DNA of 64,000 nt, taken from the NCBI GenBank assembly GCA_036307305.1, contig JAXJXV010000011.1, positions 38,964 through 102,963 of the forward strand, written 5' to 3'. Positions 51,340-60,912 of this stretch are shown here, one piece after another; position 1 is the first letter of the stretch; each line of letters opens with the position of its first letter. Both the position numbers and the translations under genes were made by a program. Under the pieces are notes generated by a model. That model ran no database searches, was not told where the DNA came from, and saw nothing but the letters and a program-made list of their open reading frames with translations. The DNA is from SIG607 sp036307305. GTDB lineage: Bacteria; Bacillota; Clostridia; Oscillospirales; Acutalibacteraceae.

Positions 51340-53514
51340 TTAAATTATAAACCGATTTTCGCCTTTGTCAAGAACTTTTCCGTTATAGTAAGCAAAATTA
51401 TTTTGAGGTGAAACGATTAAAAGCTCGATTTTGTCATCGACACGCTTCCATTCAACCTTAATTTCGCCCTTAACACTCTCATAGCTACCCTTGGCATATT
51501 TAAGCTCGTTAAAGAAATACGGAGCTATTTCAATAATATCAAAGGAAGCGGCATTATCGTCAGGAGAAATACCCACGATAGTTTTCATCATCCAGGACAT
51601 AAAATCGGAATACATATGATGGTTCTTACTTTCCTTGCTGTCCCAGAACTCATAAAGAGTGGTAGCGCCGTCAAGAAGCCAGTTGTAATAAGACGGATAA
51701 CCGTTACGAGAAATAATTCTGTAGGCAATTTCCTGATTACCCGTCATATTCAGAGCCATATATAGATAGCGGAGTCCCACCATACCGCACATATGATGAC
51801 CTCCCTCGTATTCTATTAAAGACAGTAGCTGTTCAGCAAGAACCTCCCTGTTACCAATACCGAAATAAATAAGCATCGCGCAAGCGGTCTGCTCGTTATT
51901 ATTACATCTTCCGTTCTTTTCTAAAAAGTTTTTAGTAATAATCTTTTCCTGACGGATGATTTCATTTTCAAAACGGGAAGCATCCTCACCCGCAAGGTCA
52001 CAGGCAAGAGCGGCTATACGGGAAAACTTTATTCTTAAAAGAGCATTAATGAGAGTCGTAGGTGTAAACTCTCCGTTTCTTCTCGGATTAGCCCAATCCC
52101 GAAGTCCGAATTTCACAAGACCCTTTTCATCCTCTTTGGTTTCAAGAAAATCAAAATAACGATGATAGTAAGGAATACAGCTTGTGAGACATTCCTTTTG
52201 TCCGCTGTGTAAATATATACGGTACGGTGTTTCAAAGAAACAGCCGTCTGAAACAGGTCCGTTACCCCATTCGTATCCCCAGCCGTGAGTGGGAACGATA
52301 CCCGGAAGCTCACCGCTGTCAAGCATAGCGTCCTTCATATCCTCTACCCATTTGGAAAGAAGCTTTTCCAAATGGAAATCGGTTAAAAACTGTTCGCAGG
52401 AGGACTGGGCGTCATTCATCCAACCAAGCTTTTCTCTTGTAGGACAGTCAATAGGATTATAGAACATATTTGAAAACGTAGAACGGATACCGCAGTTAAA
52501 CAGCTTATTAAGTATTTCGTTAGAGCATTCAAAGGTACTTCTGCGTTTAATATCCTGATGCACAAAAACTGACTCGATAAGAATGATATCTTCTTTATTT
52601 ATGCCCGTACATTCAACGAATCTAAAGCCGTGATAAGCAAATCTGTTTGCCCAGACTTCGCCCTTGCCGTCACAGATATATCTGTCCATAGCAAGTTCAT
52701 TTTCTTTATACGGCCACTTTGTACGTTCGTTATAATTAAGCTCTAAATTGCCGTCCAGAGATTCTGCATAACGGAAGGTAATCATATCCCCCGCTTTTTG
52801 CTTCGTAGCAAAATGAATAATACCCGAATGGTTATATCCAAAATCAAAAATAACTCTACCGTCAGACTTATCAATAATATGTACGGGAGCATATTTTTCG
52901 TACTCCTTCATACCTTCAACACTGCAAAGAGAAAACTTGCCCTTTGGAGAATTTTCATCTATAACGGGATGATTCCAACCCGAATCATCATAAGAAATTT
53001 CCTTCCAAGAGGAATCGTATTTCCTTGCATCGTAAATAACGCCTGTACGAAGTCTGTTCATTACGTATGGTGAGTCGGTACTGCAAAGGAAGCTTTCGTC
53101 AGAAATAAGAACTGTTTTTCCATCAATATCCAACTGACAAATAAGCTTTGGCTGGTCCCTCCAGGACGCTTTTTCTGTCCACCAGTCATTCGGCATATCC
53201 TCGTTATACATACCGTTTCCAAGCATAAAGGATATAATGTTTTCTCCTTTATACAACAAATCGGTAACATCATACTGAACGTACCATATACGCTTATTGT
53301 AATTAGCATAAGGAGGAGCAAAAAGTTCATCGGTAACGTCTTTTCCGTTCAAAAAAGCATAACCTAGACCAAGGGCGCAAAACGACAGCCTTGCAGAAGC
53401 AAAATCACTATCAATTACAAACTTTTTTCTAAAAAGCACAGAACGGTTACTATCCTCAACAAAACCTAAATCGAAATCCTTTGTAGCCTTTATAAATGAA
53501 GCGTTACTAAACAT
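51340..53514 (-). CDS. GH78-type alpha-L-rhamnosidase
   Basis: This is a 724-aa cytosolic glycosidase (no signal). It has N-terminal beta-sandwich regions with the Bac_rhamnosid_N-like SFCALGLGYAFLNG and YVQYDVTDLL, then RFAYHGFRFVECTG. The (alpha/alpha)6 barrel holds the signature CPTREKLGWMNDAQ, GDW-like FGLRDWANP and EGGHHMCGM; a C-terminal beta domain ends KVLDKGENRFII. The frame reaches a TTG at 53541, but CGAGG marks the ATG at 53514. It releases terminal L-rhamnose, for example from pectin or plant glycosides. Confidence 0.9.
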   Translation of the reverse strand: MFSNASFIKATKDFDLGFVEDSNRSVLFRKKFVIDSDFASARLSFCALGLGYAFLNGKDVTDELFAPPYANYNKRIWYVQYDVTDLLYKGENIISFMLGNGMYNEDMPNDWWTEKASWRDQPKLICQLDIDGKTVLISDESFLCSTDSPYVMNRLRTGVIYDARKYDSSWKEISYDDSGWNHPVIDENSPKGKFSLCSVEGMKEYEKYAPVHIIDKSDGRVIFDFGYNHSGIIHFATKQKAGDMITFRYAESLDGNLELNYNERTKWPYKENELAMDRYICDGKGEVWANRFAYHGFRFVECTGINKEDIILIESVFVHQDIKRRSTFECSNEILNKLFNCGIRSTFSNMFYNPIDCPTREKLGWMNDAQSSCEQFLTDFHLEKLLSKWVEDMKDAMLDSGELPGIVPTHGWGYEWGNGPVSDGCFFETPYRIYLHSGQKECLTSCIPYYHRYFDFLETKEDEKGLVKFGLRDWANPRRNGEFTPTTLINALLRIKFSRIAALACDLAGEDASRFENEIIRQEKIITKNFLEKNGRCNNNEQTACAMLIYFGIGNREVLAEQLLSLIEYEGGHHMCGMVGLRYLYMALNMTGNQEIAYRIISRNGYPSYYNWLLDGATTLYEFWDSKESKNHHMYSDFMSWMMKTIVGISPDDNAASFDIIEIAPYFFNELKYAKGSYESVKGEIKVEWKRVDDKIELLIVSPQNNFAYYNGKVLDKGENRFII

Positions 53515-53518
53515 ATCA

Positions 53519-54244
53519 TTAATCCTCGAATATAGTTTCAATCAAAGAATAAGCAAAAAGACGGTTCATATCTCTTGTGGGATGGTTTAAATAGTTGGCA
53601 AGAAGCTCGGTTGTATTAACCCCATTTGCCTCAAGCCTTTTCCACTTGGCGTATACGTCACAGATTTTAACACCGTGCTTACGTGCAACCTCTCTGCCTG
53701 CTTCTATATAAGCATCAAGAACGCCCTCATTCTGACGCTGTGCAATCAGCAAGGCAAGAGAACGCATATTTTCTTCCTTTAAATGACAGCTTACTTCAGT
53801 ATTCTGCATATTAGGTGTGAGAAAAATAACTTCACTACCATTCTTTATAAGCTCTGTAAAAATTTTATCAAGAGCCTCTGTATATAAATTTATATTTTCA
53901 AGTCCCCAACTGTTATCATTAAGACCGTAGCACACAACAGTTAAATCGGGATTGTGTGATAAAACGTCTCTTTCCAATCTATCATAGCCCAGTGGCGCCC
54001 TGTCTCCGCTGATACCTGCGTTAATAATATTAACGGGAGAGCCTGGAAATAAAACTGTAAGCATATCGTCAAAATACTTATGGTATGCGCTTGTTTTATC
54101 AAACACCGTTTCAATGTTGCCGTCATTTTTGTTATATACTTCGAAACAACCCTGAGTTACGCTATCTCCCAAAAAAGCAATAGTAGGAGTAGGATATTTC
54201 CATCTGTCTTTTCCTTTATTGACAATTTTTTCAATTATTTTCAT
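53519..54244 (-). CDS. SGNH/GDSL-family esterase
   Basis: This 241-aa hydrolase has block I FLGDSVTQG with the catalytic Ser, block II NAGISGDRAP, block III CYGLNDNSWG and a C-terminal block V YLNHPTRDMNRLF (Asp/His). This fold includes acetyl esterases acting on acetylated sugars. It overlaps the upstream SGNH gene by 14 bp and lies 4 bp before the GH78 gene, suggesting removal of O-acetyl groups before rhamnose release. Confidence 0.92.
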   Translation of the reverse strand: MKIIEKIVNKGKDRWKYPTPTIAFLGDSVTQGCFEVYNKNDGNIETVFDKTSAYHKYFDDMLTVLFPGSPVNIINAGISGDRAPLGYDRLERDVLSHNPDLTVVCYGLNDNSWGLENINLYTEALDKIFTELIKNGSEVIFLTPNMQNTEVSCHLKEENMRSLALLIAQRQNEGVLDAYIEAGREVARKHGVKICDVYAKWKRLEANGVNTTELLANYLNHPTRDMNRLFAYSLIETIFED

Positions 54245-55016
54245 AACTTTCTCCTAAAAATCTTACAAAATTTTCAGCTATTTTTTTATGTGCTAAAGGC
54301 ATCAGATGTGTTCCGTCAGGATAGAATAACTCATCATACATATCTTTTTCGAAAACACCTCTGAAATTATGATATAAGCCACCACGAGCATAAGCTACCT
54401 TTTCGGTGATATCATTAAAGCTTTGATTGTTTTCTTCGGTTGCGCTCCAGAACTGATGGTCTTTGTTAATCTTCTCGCAGTAAGACGGAGTAATAGAATT
54501 AATAATCAGTTTTGCGCCAAAACCGTTAATCTTTTGCGCTATACAGTCAAGATTACGTTCAAACTCCTCTTTGCTCACACAAAGGTTTTCCTGTTTTTTA
54601 TCAGCAAAAAATGAATCATTATTACCAATCTGCACTACGACTATATCAGGTCTGTATGTATATAACATTCTGTCTATTTCGCTTAAAAGCTGTACGCTTC
54701 TCCAACCCGAAACGGCGCAGTCAACAACCTCGCAGGGCAACACCTTCTCAAGCACCTTTCCCCAACTGAGTCGGTCAGAGGTATTTGAGTCCCCCGTCAG
54801 CATAATCTTTTTCCCTTTGAGAAAATCAAGGTTGATTTCTGCTGTATTGACTTTAATCTCATTAGCAGAAGCGGTATTCACTTCCTCATACTGAGCAAGA
54901 GTTTCCTCTATAAATTCTCTTGTTTCACCATAAATACGCGCAAAGGTCTCGCTGTCAGGCGCAAAACCGAAACCGCATTTATGAAGATTAAAACGCAAAG
55001 GAAAACAGTTATTCAT
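54231..55016 (-). CDS. SGNH/GDSL-family esterase
   Basis: This 261-aa protein has block I MLTGDSNTSDR with the catalytic Ser, block II AVSGWRSVQLL, block III IGNNDSFF and block V PDGTHLMPLAHK (Asp/His). About 75 extra N-terminal residues (NNCFPLRFNLHKCGFGFAPD) precede the catalytic core. It overlaps the RpiB-like gene by 8 bp and the next SGNH gene by 14 bp, so translation is coupled. Two different esterases in tandem imply two acetyl positions or two substrates. Confidence 0.9.
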   Translation of the reverse strand: MNNCFPLRFNLHKCGFGFAPDSETFARIYGETREFIEETLAQYEEVNTASANEIKVNTAEINLDFLKGKKIMLTGDSNTSDRLSWGKVLEKVLPCEVVDCAVSGWRSVQLLSEIDRMLYTYRPDIVVVQIGNNDSFFADKKQENLCVSKEEFERNLDCIAQKINGFGAKLIINSITPSYCEKINKDHQFWSATEENNQSFNDITEKVAYARGGLYHNFRGVFEKDMYDELFYPDGTHLMPLAHKKIAENFVRFLGESYENN

Positions 55017-55593
55017 CTAAGTCCTCCGGCTTGGTTTCAAGCTTTAACGGGAAATCGCCAAGCTTGTTAACCTTAAAACCGTTCTTTTTATATTCCTCGT
55101 AGTCAAAGGCTTCAAGCTCATCAATGGCAAGTTTATGGAACTCGTAGAAGTTTTTCCACCATTCATAACCGCTTCCAAGCTCAGCGTTAAGATATGCATC
55201 GGCAATATCACAGCCCATAGCAGGAGCAACATAGAAAGCGCCCATAGAAAGTACGTTTACACCGTTACCTGTAATTGCGCGAAGTGCGGCAGGTACACTT
55301 TCAACAACACCTGCATGAACGTGAGGACATTTACTTGCAGCTATATGAATACCCATACCTGTACCGCAGAAAAGAAGTGCGCGTTCAAACTCACCCTCGC
55401 TTATCATCGAGCCTACTCTGAGTCCAACTCTGTGGAACATAAGGTCGGTATCATTTGGGTCAGAATCAGCCTTAACGCCCATATCGGTTACTTCCCAGCC
55501 CTTTGCCTTAAGATGAGCTACAACAGCTTCCTTGAGAGGATAGCCTGCAAAATCGGCGCCAACAAGAATTTGCTTATTTTTTACTGTTTTCAT
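55009..55593 (-). CDS. RpiB/LacA/LacB-family sugar-phosphate isomerase
   Basis: This 194-aa enzyme is longer than typical RpiB (about 150) by a C-terminal extension of about 40 residues. Motifs: ILVGADFAGYPLKE, FCGTGMGIHIAASK (active-site Cys and GTG loop), HAGVVES. It isomerises an aldose phosphate to a ketose phosphate. It heads the reverse operon with two esterases and a rhamnosidase; an SD (GAGGTAG) precedes the ATG. Actual sugar is unknown; pentose, allose or a deoxyhexose derivative are options. Confidence 0.88.
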   Translation of the reverse strand: MKTVKNKQILVGADFAGYPLKEAVVAHLKAKGWEVTDMGVKADSDPNDTDLMFHRVGLRVGSMISEGEFERALLFCGTGMGIHIAASKCPHVHAGVVESVPAALRAITGNGVNVLSMGAFYVAPAMGCDIADAYLNAELGSGYEWWKNFYEFHKLAIDELEAFDYEEYKKNGFKVNKLGDFPLKLETKPEDLDE

Positions 55594-55690
55594 AAATAAC
55601 TACCTCGCTTTTGATTTTTATTTTATATTACCAAAACCATAACGTTTATTCAAGAAATAAAAATGTAAAAATATGGACAAAAAATAGAAA

Positions 55691-56674
55691 TTACAGCAAA
55701 TGCTGTCTTATCTCATCACCCGATAAGGAAGACAGATATGAAGGAGCAATATCAAAAACTGTTTTACAGCCAAAATTATTTTCACTACTTAAACGGTAAA
55801 CAGCTCTTGCGTAAGCGGCAATAACACTGGCAGTAAATTCGGGATTGGAGTCAAGCTTTAAGCTATATTCAATAATGTGTTTATTTTCACTATTAAAGCC
55901 TGTCTTACCGCTTCTTATAACAAAACCGCCGTGAGCAATTCCGCTATGCTCTCTCTTAAGCTCTTCCTCACTGATAAAATGAACGATGGTATCATAATCG
56001 GCAAAGTAGTTAGGCATAGTCTTAATTTCATTTTCAATAGCAGATAAATCGGCGCCGTCCTCTGCAACTACAAAGCATTCGCGAAGATGCTTATCTCTAA
56101 CGGACAACTGCGGATTGCTTCCGCTTCGCACGGCTTCAAGAGCATCATCCTTTGGAATAGTGTACTGCTTGGCGTCTTTAACACCCTTAATTCTTCTTAT
56201 AGCGTCGCTGTGTCCCTGACTGACCCCCTTACCCCAAAAGGTATAGTCGGTTCCGTCGGGAAGTACAGCAGAGGCATAAAGACGGTTTATTGAAAACATA
56301 CCGGGGTCCCAACCGGCTGAAATAAGCGCAGTTTTGGAATTTTCCTTAGAAGCCTTGTCAACGTTTGCAAAATGCTCAGGAATTTTAGCGTGTGTATCAA
56401 AGCTGTCCACAACGTTGAACATACTCGCAAGGTCGGGTGTTTGCTGCGGTAAATCGGTTGCACTTCCACCGCAAAGAATCATAACGTCAATATCGTTCTT
56501 CCATTTTTCCACTTCGCTGACGTGAACGACAGGCACGTTTTCGGTTCTTATTTTTAGGGTTGACGGTTCTCTTCTTGTAAAAACGGCAACAAGACTAAGG
56601 TCATCGTTTTTAGTGATTGCAGCTTCAATACCCCGCCCTAAATTACCGTAACCGTAAATACCAATTCTTATCAT
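55691..56674 (-). CDS. ddh: meso-diaminopimelate D-dehydrogenase
   Basis: This 327-aa NADPH enzyme aminates tetrahydrodipicolinate directly to meso-DAP, the one-step branch of lysine and peptidoglycan synthesis. Seen: GYGNLGRG cofactor loop, VFTRREP, GGSATDLP, SFDTHAKIP, SAGWDPGMFSINR and WGKGVSQGHSDAIRR. Length is normal (about 326). It fits with dapA and lysA elsewhere in the window. It is monocistronic, with an overlapping small hairpin (ACAGCA/TGCTGT) at its stop followed by T-rich DNA as a possible terminator. Confidence 0.97.
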   Translation of the reverse strand: MIRIGIYGYGNLGRGIEAAITKNDDLSLVAVFTRREPSTLKIRTENVPVVHVSEVEKWKNDIDVMILCGGSATDLPQQTPDLASMFNVVDSFDTHAKIPEHFANVDKASKENSKTALISAGWDPGMFSINRLYASAVLPDGTDYTFWGKGVSQGHSDAIRRIKGVKDAKQYTIPKDDALEAVRSGSNPQLSVRDKHLRECFVVAEDGADLSAIENEIKTMPNYFADYDTIVHFISEEELKREHSGIAHGGFVIRSGKTGFNSENKHIIEYSLKLDSNPEFTASVIAAYARAVYRLSSENNFGCKTVFDIAPSYLSSLSGDEIRQHLL

Positions 56675-56746
56675 TTTTAATTCTCCTAAATATAATATTT
56701 TATATAATTATAATACCGCAAAAACAGCTTTTCAATATTTTTCTTA

Positions 56747-56786
56747 TAAAAAACAGACTTTTTACACAAAAGATAAAAAGTCTGTA
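56747..56786 (-). terminator. terminator of MFS-GH2 operon
   Basis: ACAGACTTTTTA (56753-56764) and TAAAAAGTCTGT (56774-56785) pair over 12 bp, with the reverse-strand T-run at 56752-56747. Confidence 0.8.
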
Positions 56787-56793
56787 GATGTAA

Positions 56794-58458
56794 TTATATT
56801 TCCTTTAAACGATTACTTATTTCTATAAATTCCTCAGGCTTGATTTTCATAATCTTTCTGTCATAGGTCAAAAGTCCGTTCGTTTCATCCTCCACGTCGC
56901 TTACCTGTGTATAAACACTGGCGCAAAGCCCCTTTTCTTTAAGAGGAATAAGCTGGTTTTCATACAAATTCCTAATAGCAGAAACAAACTTTTCACGTGA
57001 ATCGAATTTTCCGTAACCGTAGGTGTTTTCGGTATTAAACGAATGACCTTTAATTTTATATGAATAACCGCCGAATTCTGAAATAAAAAGAGGCTTCTCG
57101 CTCATATCAGCCTTTAGGGGTTTAAAATATATATGCAAAGAATTAAAGTCATTTTTCTCGGCTTTAAACCATCCCGAAGCGCTGTCAATAAAGCGCGAGG
57201 AATCGTAACCTTTAAGTTTATCGTACATATCGTCAGCGCAAAACTGACCCCAACCCTCGTTAAAAATAGTCCACTGACAAATGCATGGGTGGTTATACAG
57301 CTGTTTGACTGTTTTTTCCATACCTCTTATAAACCCATTACGTCCCTCAATACTTTTATGGATTTTCCTATCGTCCTTTTTGACTAAGGAAAAGGTCGGC
57401 AATACGGTATCTCGGACAAAGCTGTATCGACTATTGTTTACCATATCCTGAAATACTATCATACCAAGTCGGTCGCACTCATAATAAAAGTATTCAGGTT
57501 CAACTTTAATATGCTTTCTGAGCATATTAAAGCCAAGAGATTTCATTTTTAAAATATCATCGGTATACTGTTCCTCACAGGACGGCGTAAAAATTCCGTC
57601 ACTGAAATAGCCTTGGTCAAGTAATCCGTGGAAAAAATACGGCTTATCATTTAATAGAAGTTTATTACCGTCAATACGCAAAGTGCGCAGTGCAAAATAA
57701 GATTCTATTTTATCCTCTCCGCTTAAGGCTGTAAAATAATATAAATGTGGATTTTCGGGGGTCCAGTTAACAGGATTTTCCACATCTATATGAGCAACTG
57801 AATTTTCAATAGCATACTGCTTACCGTCAACAGCTACGCTACCGTTTTCAATACCATCGAAAATTACGTCCGCACCATTTAATGTAACATCAATCTTTAT
57901 AGCTTTAATGTATTTTTCAGGTACGCTTTCAAGCCATACGCTCTGCCATATTCCCGAAACGCAGGTGTACCACATTCCACCTCTGTTTCTGCTTTGCTTA
58001 CCATAAGGCAATATTTTATCACTCAGACTATCCTTTACAGCAACAACAAGAATATTTTCCTTGCTTAGAAAATCCGTTATATCAAAGGAAAAAGCATCAT
58101 ATCCGCCGCTGTGACTTCCTACCGTCCTTCCGTTAAGGACAACAAAGCACTTCTGGTCAACGGCGCCGAAATTCAGTATTACTCTGCCCTTATTAAATCC
58201 TTCGGGCAAAGAAAAACTTTTTCTGTAATACAGCGTATCCTTTTCATCAAAAATCTGATTAACACCCGATAAAATAGACTCAGGGCAAAAAGGAACGTTG
58301 ATAATTTTATCAAAACTTTCATTTCCAACTGAGAATTCCCATTCACCGTTAAGAGAATAAAAGCTATCCCGTTTTAACTGAGGACGGGGATATTTTCGCC
58401 AAGGTACTCCGCTTAAATTCCAACCCTTTTCGGTATATAGCTTATTGAACTTTCCCAT
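56794..58458 (-). CDS. GH2-family beta-glycosidase
   Basis: This 554-aa cytosolic glycosidase has an N-terminal sugar-binding domain (DSFYSLNGEWEFSVGNES, GAVDQKCFVVLNG), a middle Ig-like domain and a TIM barrel. Acid/base Glu is in IFNEGWGQF and the nucleophile in FISEFGGYS. It is shorter than E. coli-type beta-galactosidases and closer to the compact GH2 beta-glucuronidase/galactosidase group. Its ATG overlaps the MFS stop by 17 bp, so transporter and glycosidase are coupled: uptake of a disaccharide followed by intracellular cleavage. Confidence 0.92.
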   Translation of the reverse strand: MGKFNKLYTEKGWNLSGVPWRKYPRPQLKRDSFYSLNGEWEFSVGNESFDKIINVPFCPESILSGVNQIFDEKDTLYYRKSFSLPEGFNKGRVILNFGAVDQKCFVVLNGRTVGSHSGGYDAFSFDITDFLSKENILVVAVKDSLSDKILPYGKQSRNRGGMWYTCVSGIWQSVWLESVPEKYIKAIKIDVTLNGADVIFDGIENGSVAVDGKQYAIENSVAHIDVENPVNWTPENPHLYYFTALSGEDKIESYFALRTLRIDGNKLLLNDKPYFFHGLLDQGYFSDGIFTPSCEEQYTDDILKMKSLGFNMLRKHIKVEPEYFYYECDRLGMIVFQDMVNNSRYSFVRDTVLPTFSLVKKDDRKIHKSIEGRNGFIRGMEKTVKQLYNHPCICQWTIFNEGWGQFCADDMYDKLKGYDSSRFIDSASGWFKAEKNDFNSLHIYFKPLKADMSEKPLFISEFGGYSYKIKGHSFNTENTYGYGKFDSREKFVSAIRNLYENQLIPLKEKGLCASVYTQVSDVEDETNGLLTYDRKIMKIKPEEFIEISNRLKEI

Positions 58459-59755
58459 TGTTTTTCACCCGTTTAATAATGTAGAATTCTGAAATCAAAA
58501 CAAATATCAGCAAAACGGCTACAATCAGCGCCGCAAGAAAAATCTTTTCGCTGGGTATAAAGGAAGCGGTTCCGTCATCATTAATTACAGTCAAGGCATT
58601 TTTAAGTACAGCCGCGCTGATAACGGGGCCGATTACACCGGGAATAAGCACCTGACCTACGATTCTGAGTCCCTGAAACATACCCGCCTTACTTTCAGGA
58701 ATATGCTGACGAATCATAGCGCCAAAAACAGCAGAACCGCATAGATATCCGCACATCATCAGCAAAGAACCAATAAAAACAAGCGGTATAATTTTAAAGA
58801 AGTACAGTATTATATATCCACTACAAAGAGCAATCACAGTTGGAATAACTGATTTTTGAAAGCCGAATTTATCAAACGCTTTTCCGTAAAAAGCTGTAAC
58901 AACGGCAGCAATTATAATAGCGGGCGCCATTATTAACACGTAATTTTCAAGCTGTAAGGATACGTTATAATAAAGAATGAGATAAGGCATAAAAACCTGT
59001 ATAGAAATACCGAATACCGCAAAAGCGCCGAGAGTTATATATAAAATCGGATTTTTCTTAATCACAGTAGGCATAAATCCGTAAAATATATTCTTAAACA
59101 AACGGTTATTTTCAGATGTTTTTACAACGCTTTCTTCAATAAAAAATATTCCAAGTACACCTATAACAAGCACAGAAACTCCAATAATAAGATAAATGGA
59201 TGTCCAGCTCTTCGCATTATTAAGGTCAAAGCCCATAAATCCGCCAAATACAGCAATAACAGCAAGAAGCGGCATCATAGCGTTTATACCCTCTGCCGCG
59301 CCTCTGTTTGAGTCGTCAGCCGATTCAGTAAGCCACGCGTTAAAACAGGCGTCATTTGCGCTGGAGCCGAAAAAGGTCATTACACAGTCCATAATAATCG
59401 TAAGGGATACGCCAATACTGGCTACCGATACAACCGACGGAATAAGAGCATTTATTACGTCTGCCCGTATAAATGCAAAGGATATAATTGATATTCCCCA
59501 AAGAATATATCCACCGCAAATAAACATTTTTCGCTTACCTATTTTATCGGACAGAGCGCCGATAATTATTGTGGTAAGGGTAGCTGTAACTGCAGACGCC
59601 GTAACCATAACAGAGATAGCCTCTGCAGATGCTGAAAACATTTTATAAATGAATACGTTAAAGTACATATTCTCTACTACCCATGCAATCTGACCTATTA
59701 AGCTAAGCACTACCAGTACTGCCCAAAAACGTTTCGGATTCTTTTTATTACTCAT
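58442..59755 (-). CDS. MFS sugar transporter
   Basis: This 437-aa protein has 12 predicted helices and the MFS motif ALSDKIGKRKMFICGG between helices 2 and 3 and a weaker copy in the second half (YGKAFDKFGFQKS). It resembles sugar:cation (GPH/MFS) carriers. It is directly ahead of and overlapping the GH2 gene, so it probably imports the glycoside cut by that enzyme. An SD (GGAGTGA) precedes the ATG. Confidence 0.9.
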   Translation of the reverse strand: MSNKKNPKRFWAVLVVLSLIGQIAWVVENMYFNVFIYKMFSASAEAISVMVTASAVTATLTTIIIGALSDKIGKRKMFICGGYILWGISIISFAFIRADVINALIPSVVSVASIGVSLTIIMDCVMTFFGSSANDACFNAWLTESADDSNRGAAEGINAMMPLLAVIAVFGGFMGFDLNNAKSWTSIYLIIGVSVLVIGVLGIFFIEESVVKTSENNRLFKNIFYGFMPTVIKKNPILYITLGAFAVFGISIQVFMPYLILYYNVSLQLENYVLIMAPAIIIAAVVTAFYGKAFDKFGFQKSVIPTVIALCSGYIILYFFKIIPLVFIGSLLMMCGYLCGSAVFGAMIRQHIPESKAGMFQGLRIVGQVLIPGVIGPVISAAVLKNALTVINDDGTASFIPSEKIFLAALIVAVLLIFVLISEFYIIKRVKNNGKVQ

Positions 59756-59795
59756 AAAATCACTCCGTCAAAAAATAATACTTCATAATTATAAC

Positions 59796-59825
59796 AAGAC
59801 TGCCTGAAATAATCAAGCAGTCTTA
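59796..59825 (-). terminator. terminator overlapping eutH stop
   Basis: AAGACTGCCTGA and TCAAGCAGTCTT (59796-59807, 59813-59824) pair with one mismatch; the reverse T-run is weak. Confidence 0.55.
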
Positions 59826-60883
59826 TCTTTATACAATATACAAGCCAGTATCAGCGCTGATATACCTGAAATCAGCTTTCCTATTATCATAGGCACAGCG
59901 TACGACGGAGAAAGTGTCATAGTAAACCCAAACTGTCCTCCGAGAGAAAATGCGGCGCTGACTGCAAAGGCAGAGTTCAACACTATTCCCTTTTTGTTCA
60001 TTTTATTCATAAGAGAAAGGGTATTGACGTTAGTCACAACGGTGGAAATAAACGCTCCCGCAGATACCTCGTCAATCTTAAGCTTTTCTCCTAATTTTGA
60101 TATAGGTATTCTAAGCACTCTGGAAATAACAGACATCAGAGGAAACGCACCTGCAAGAGTAACACAGGCACCCGCGCAAATTAGCGCTCCGTTCTCATAG
60201 GTATCGAAATCGGCACCTATAGGCTTTTTTGTAATATATGCAAATATTCCTAAAGCCAATCCAACGGTTATCAGTATTCTCATAAATATACCGAAAACCT
60301 TAAAACATTTAATGAAAATCTGAGGGAGAAAAATCAGTCCCACAGCAATTATTAAGGCAAGTGTTATAAGCGGCAGTAAATTCAAAACAAGCTCTTTTAC
60401 AGAAATACGACATATAAGTCCCGAAACAAAACATCCCAAAGGTATAGTTACGATTCCACATAAAAAACCGAAAAACATTTCTTTATGATGCTCTTTATTG
60501 ACTACGTCAAGGGCAAGAGGTACGGTAAAAGAAATCACGCAACCCATCATAGACGCGACAACAAAACCGTTGAAATCTCCAATAACAGAACTTTTTGAAA
60601 CCTGCTGCGAAAGCGTAGCACCGCCCATATCTGAAGAAAAGAAGGATGCAGGAAGTATTGACGGGTCAAGTCCGAAGGTGTTATAAAATTCATCGAAAAA
60701 CGGACTGAGCCAAGAGCTTAGGGCAGGAGCCAACACAATCATACCAATCATAGAAAGAGCCATTGCGCCAAATAATTTAAAGCCACGTTCAAATTCTACT
60801 CCCAAGCCAAATCTGTTCCCAAAAATACGGTCAACAGCTCCAATTATTGCAAATACTAGCAAAACTACCGAAATTGCGTTCAA
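59813..60883 (-). CDS. eutH: EutH-like ethanolamine permease
   Basis: This 356-aa protein has about ten hydrophobic segments and the family features VDRIFGNRFGLGVEFERGF, FFSSDMGGATLSQ and FGFLCGIVTIPLGCF of EutH. EutH is thought to carry ethanolamine across the membrane. No other eut gene lies nearby, so it is an orphan copy. It follows the antiporter gene by 29 bp on the same strand and probably shares its transcript. Confidence 0.88.
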   Translation of the reverse strand: MNAISVVLLVFAIIGAVDRIFGNRFGLGVEFERGFKLFGAMALSMIGMIVLAPALSSWLSPFFDEFYNTFGLDPSILPASFFSSDMGGATLSQQVSKSSVIGDFNGFVVASMMGCVISFTVPLALDVVNKEHHKEMFFGFLCGIVTIPLGCFVSGLICRISVKELVLNLLPLITLALIIAVGLIFLPQIFIKCFKVFGIFMRILITVGLALGIFAYITKKPIGADFDTYENGALICAGACVTLAGAFPLMSVISRVLRIPISKLGEKLKIDEVSAGAFISTVVTNVNTLSLMNKMNKKGIVLNSAFAVSAAFSLGGQFGFTMTLSPSYAVPMIIGKLISGISALILACILYKDKTA

Positions 60884-60912
60884 AATCCCACCTCATTATT
60901 TTAAGAAAAATT

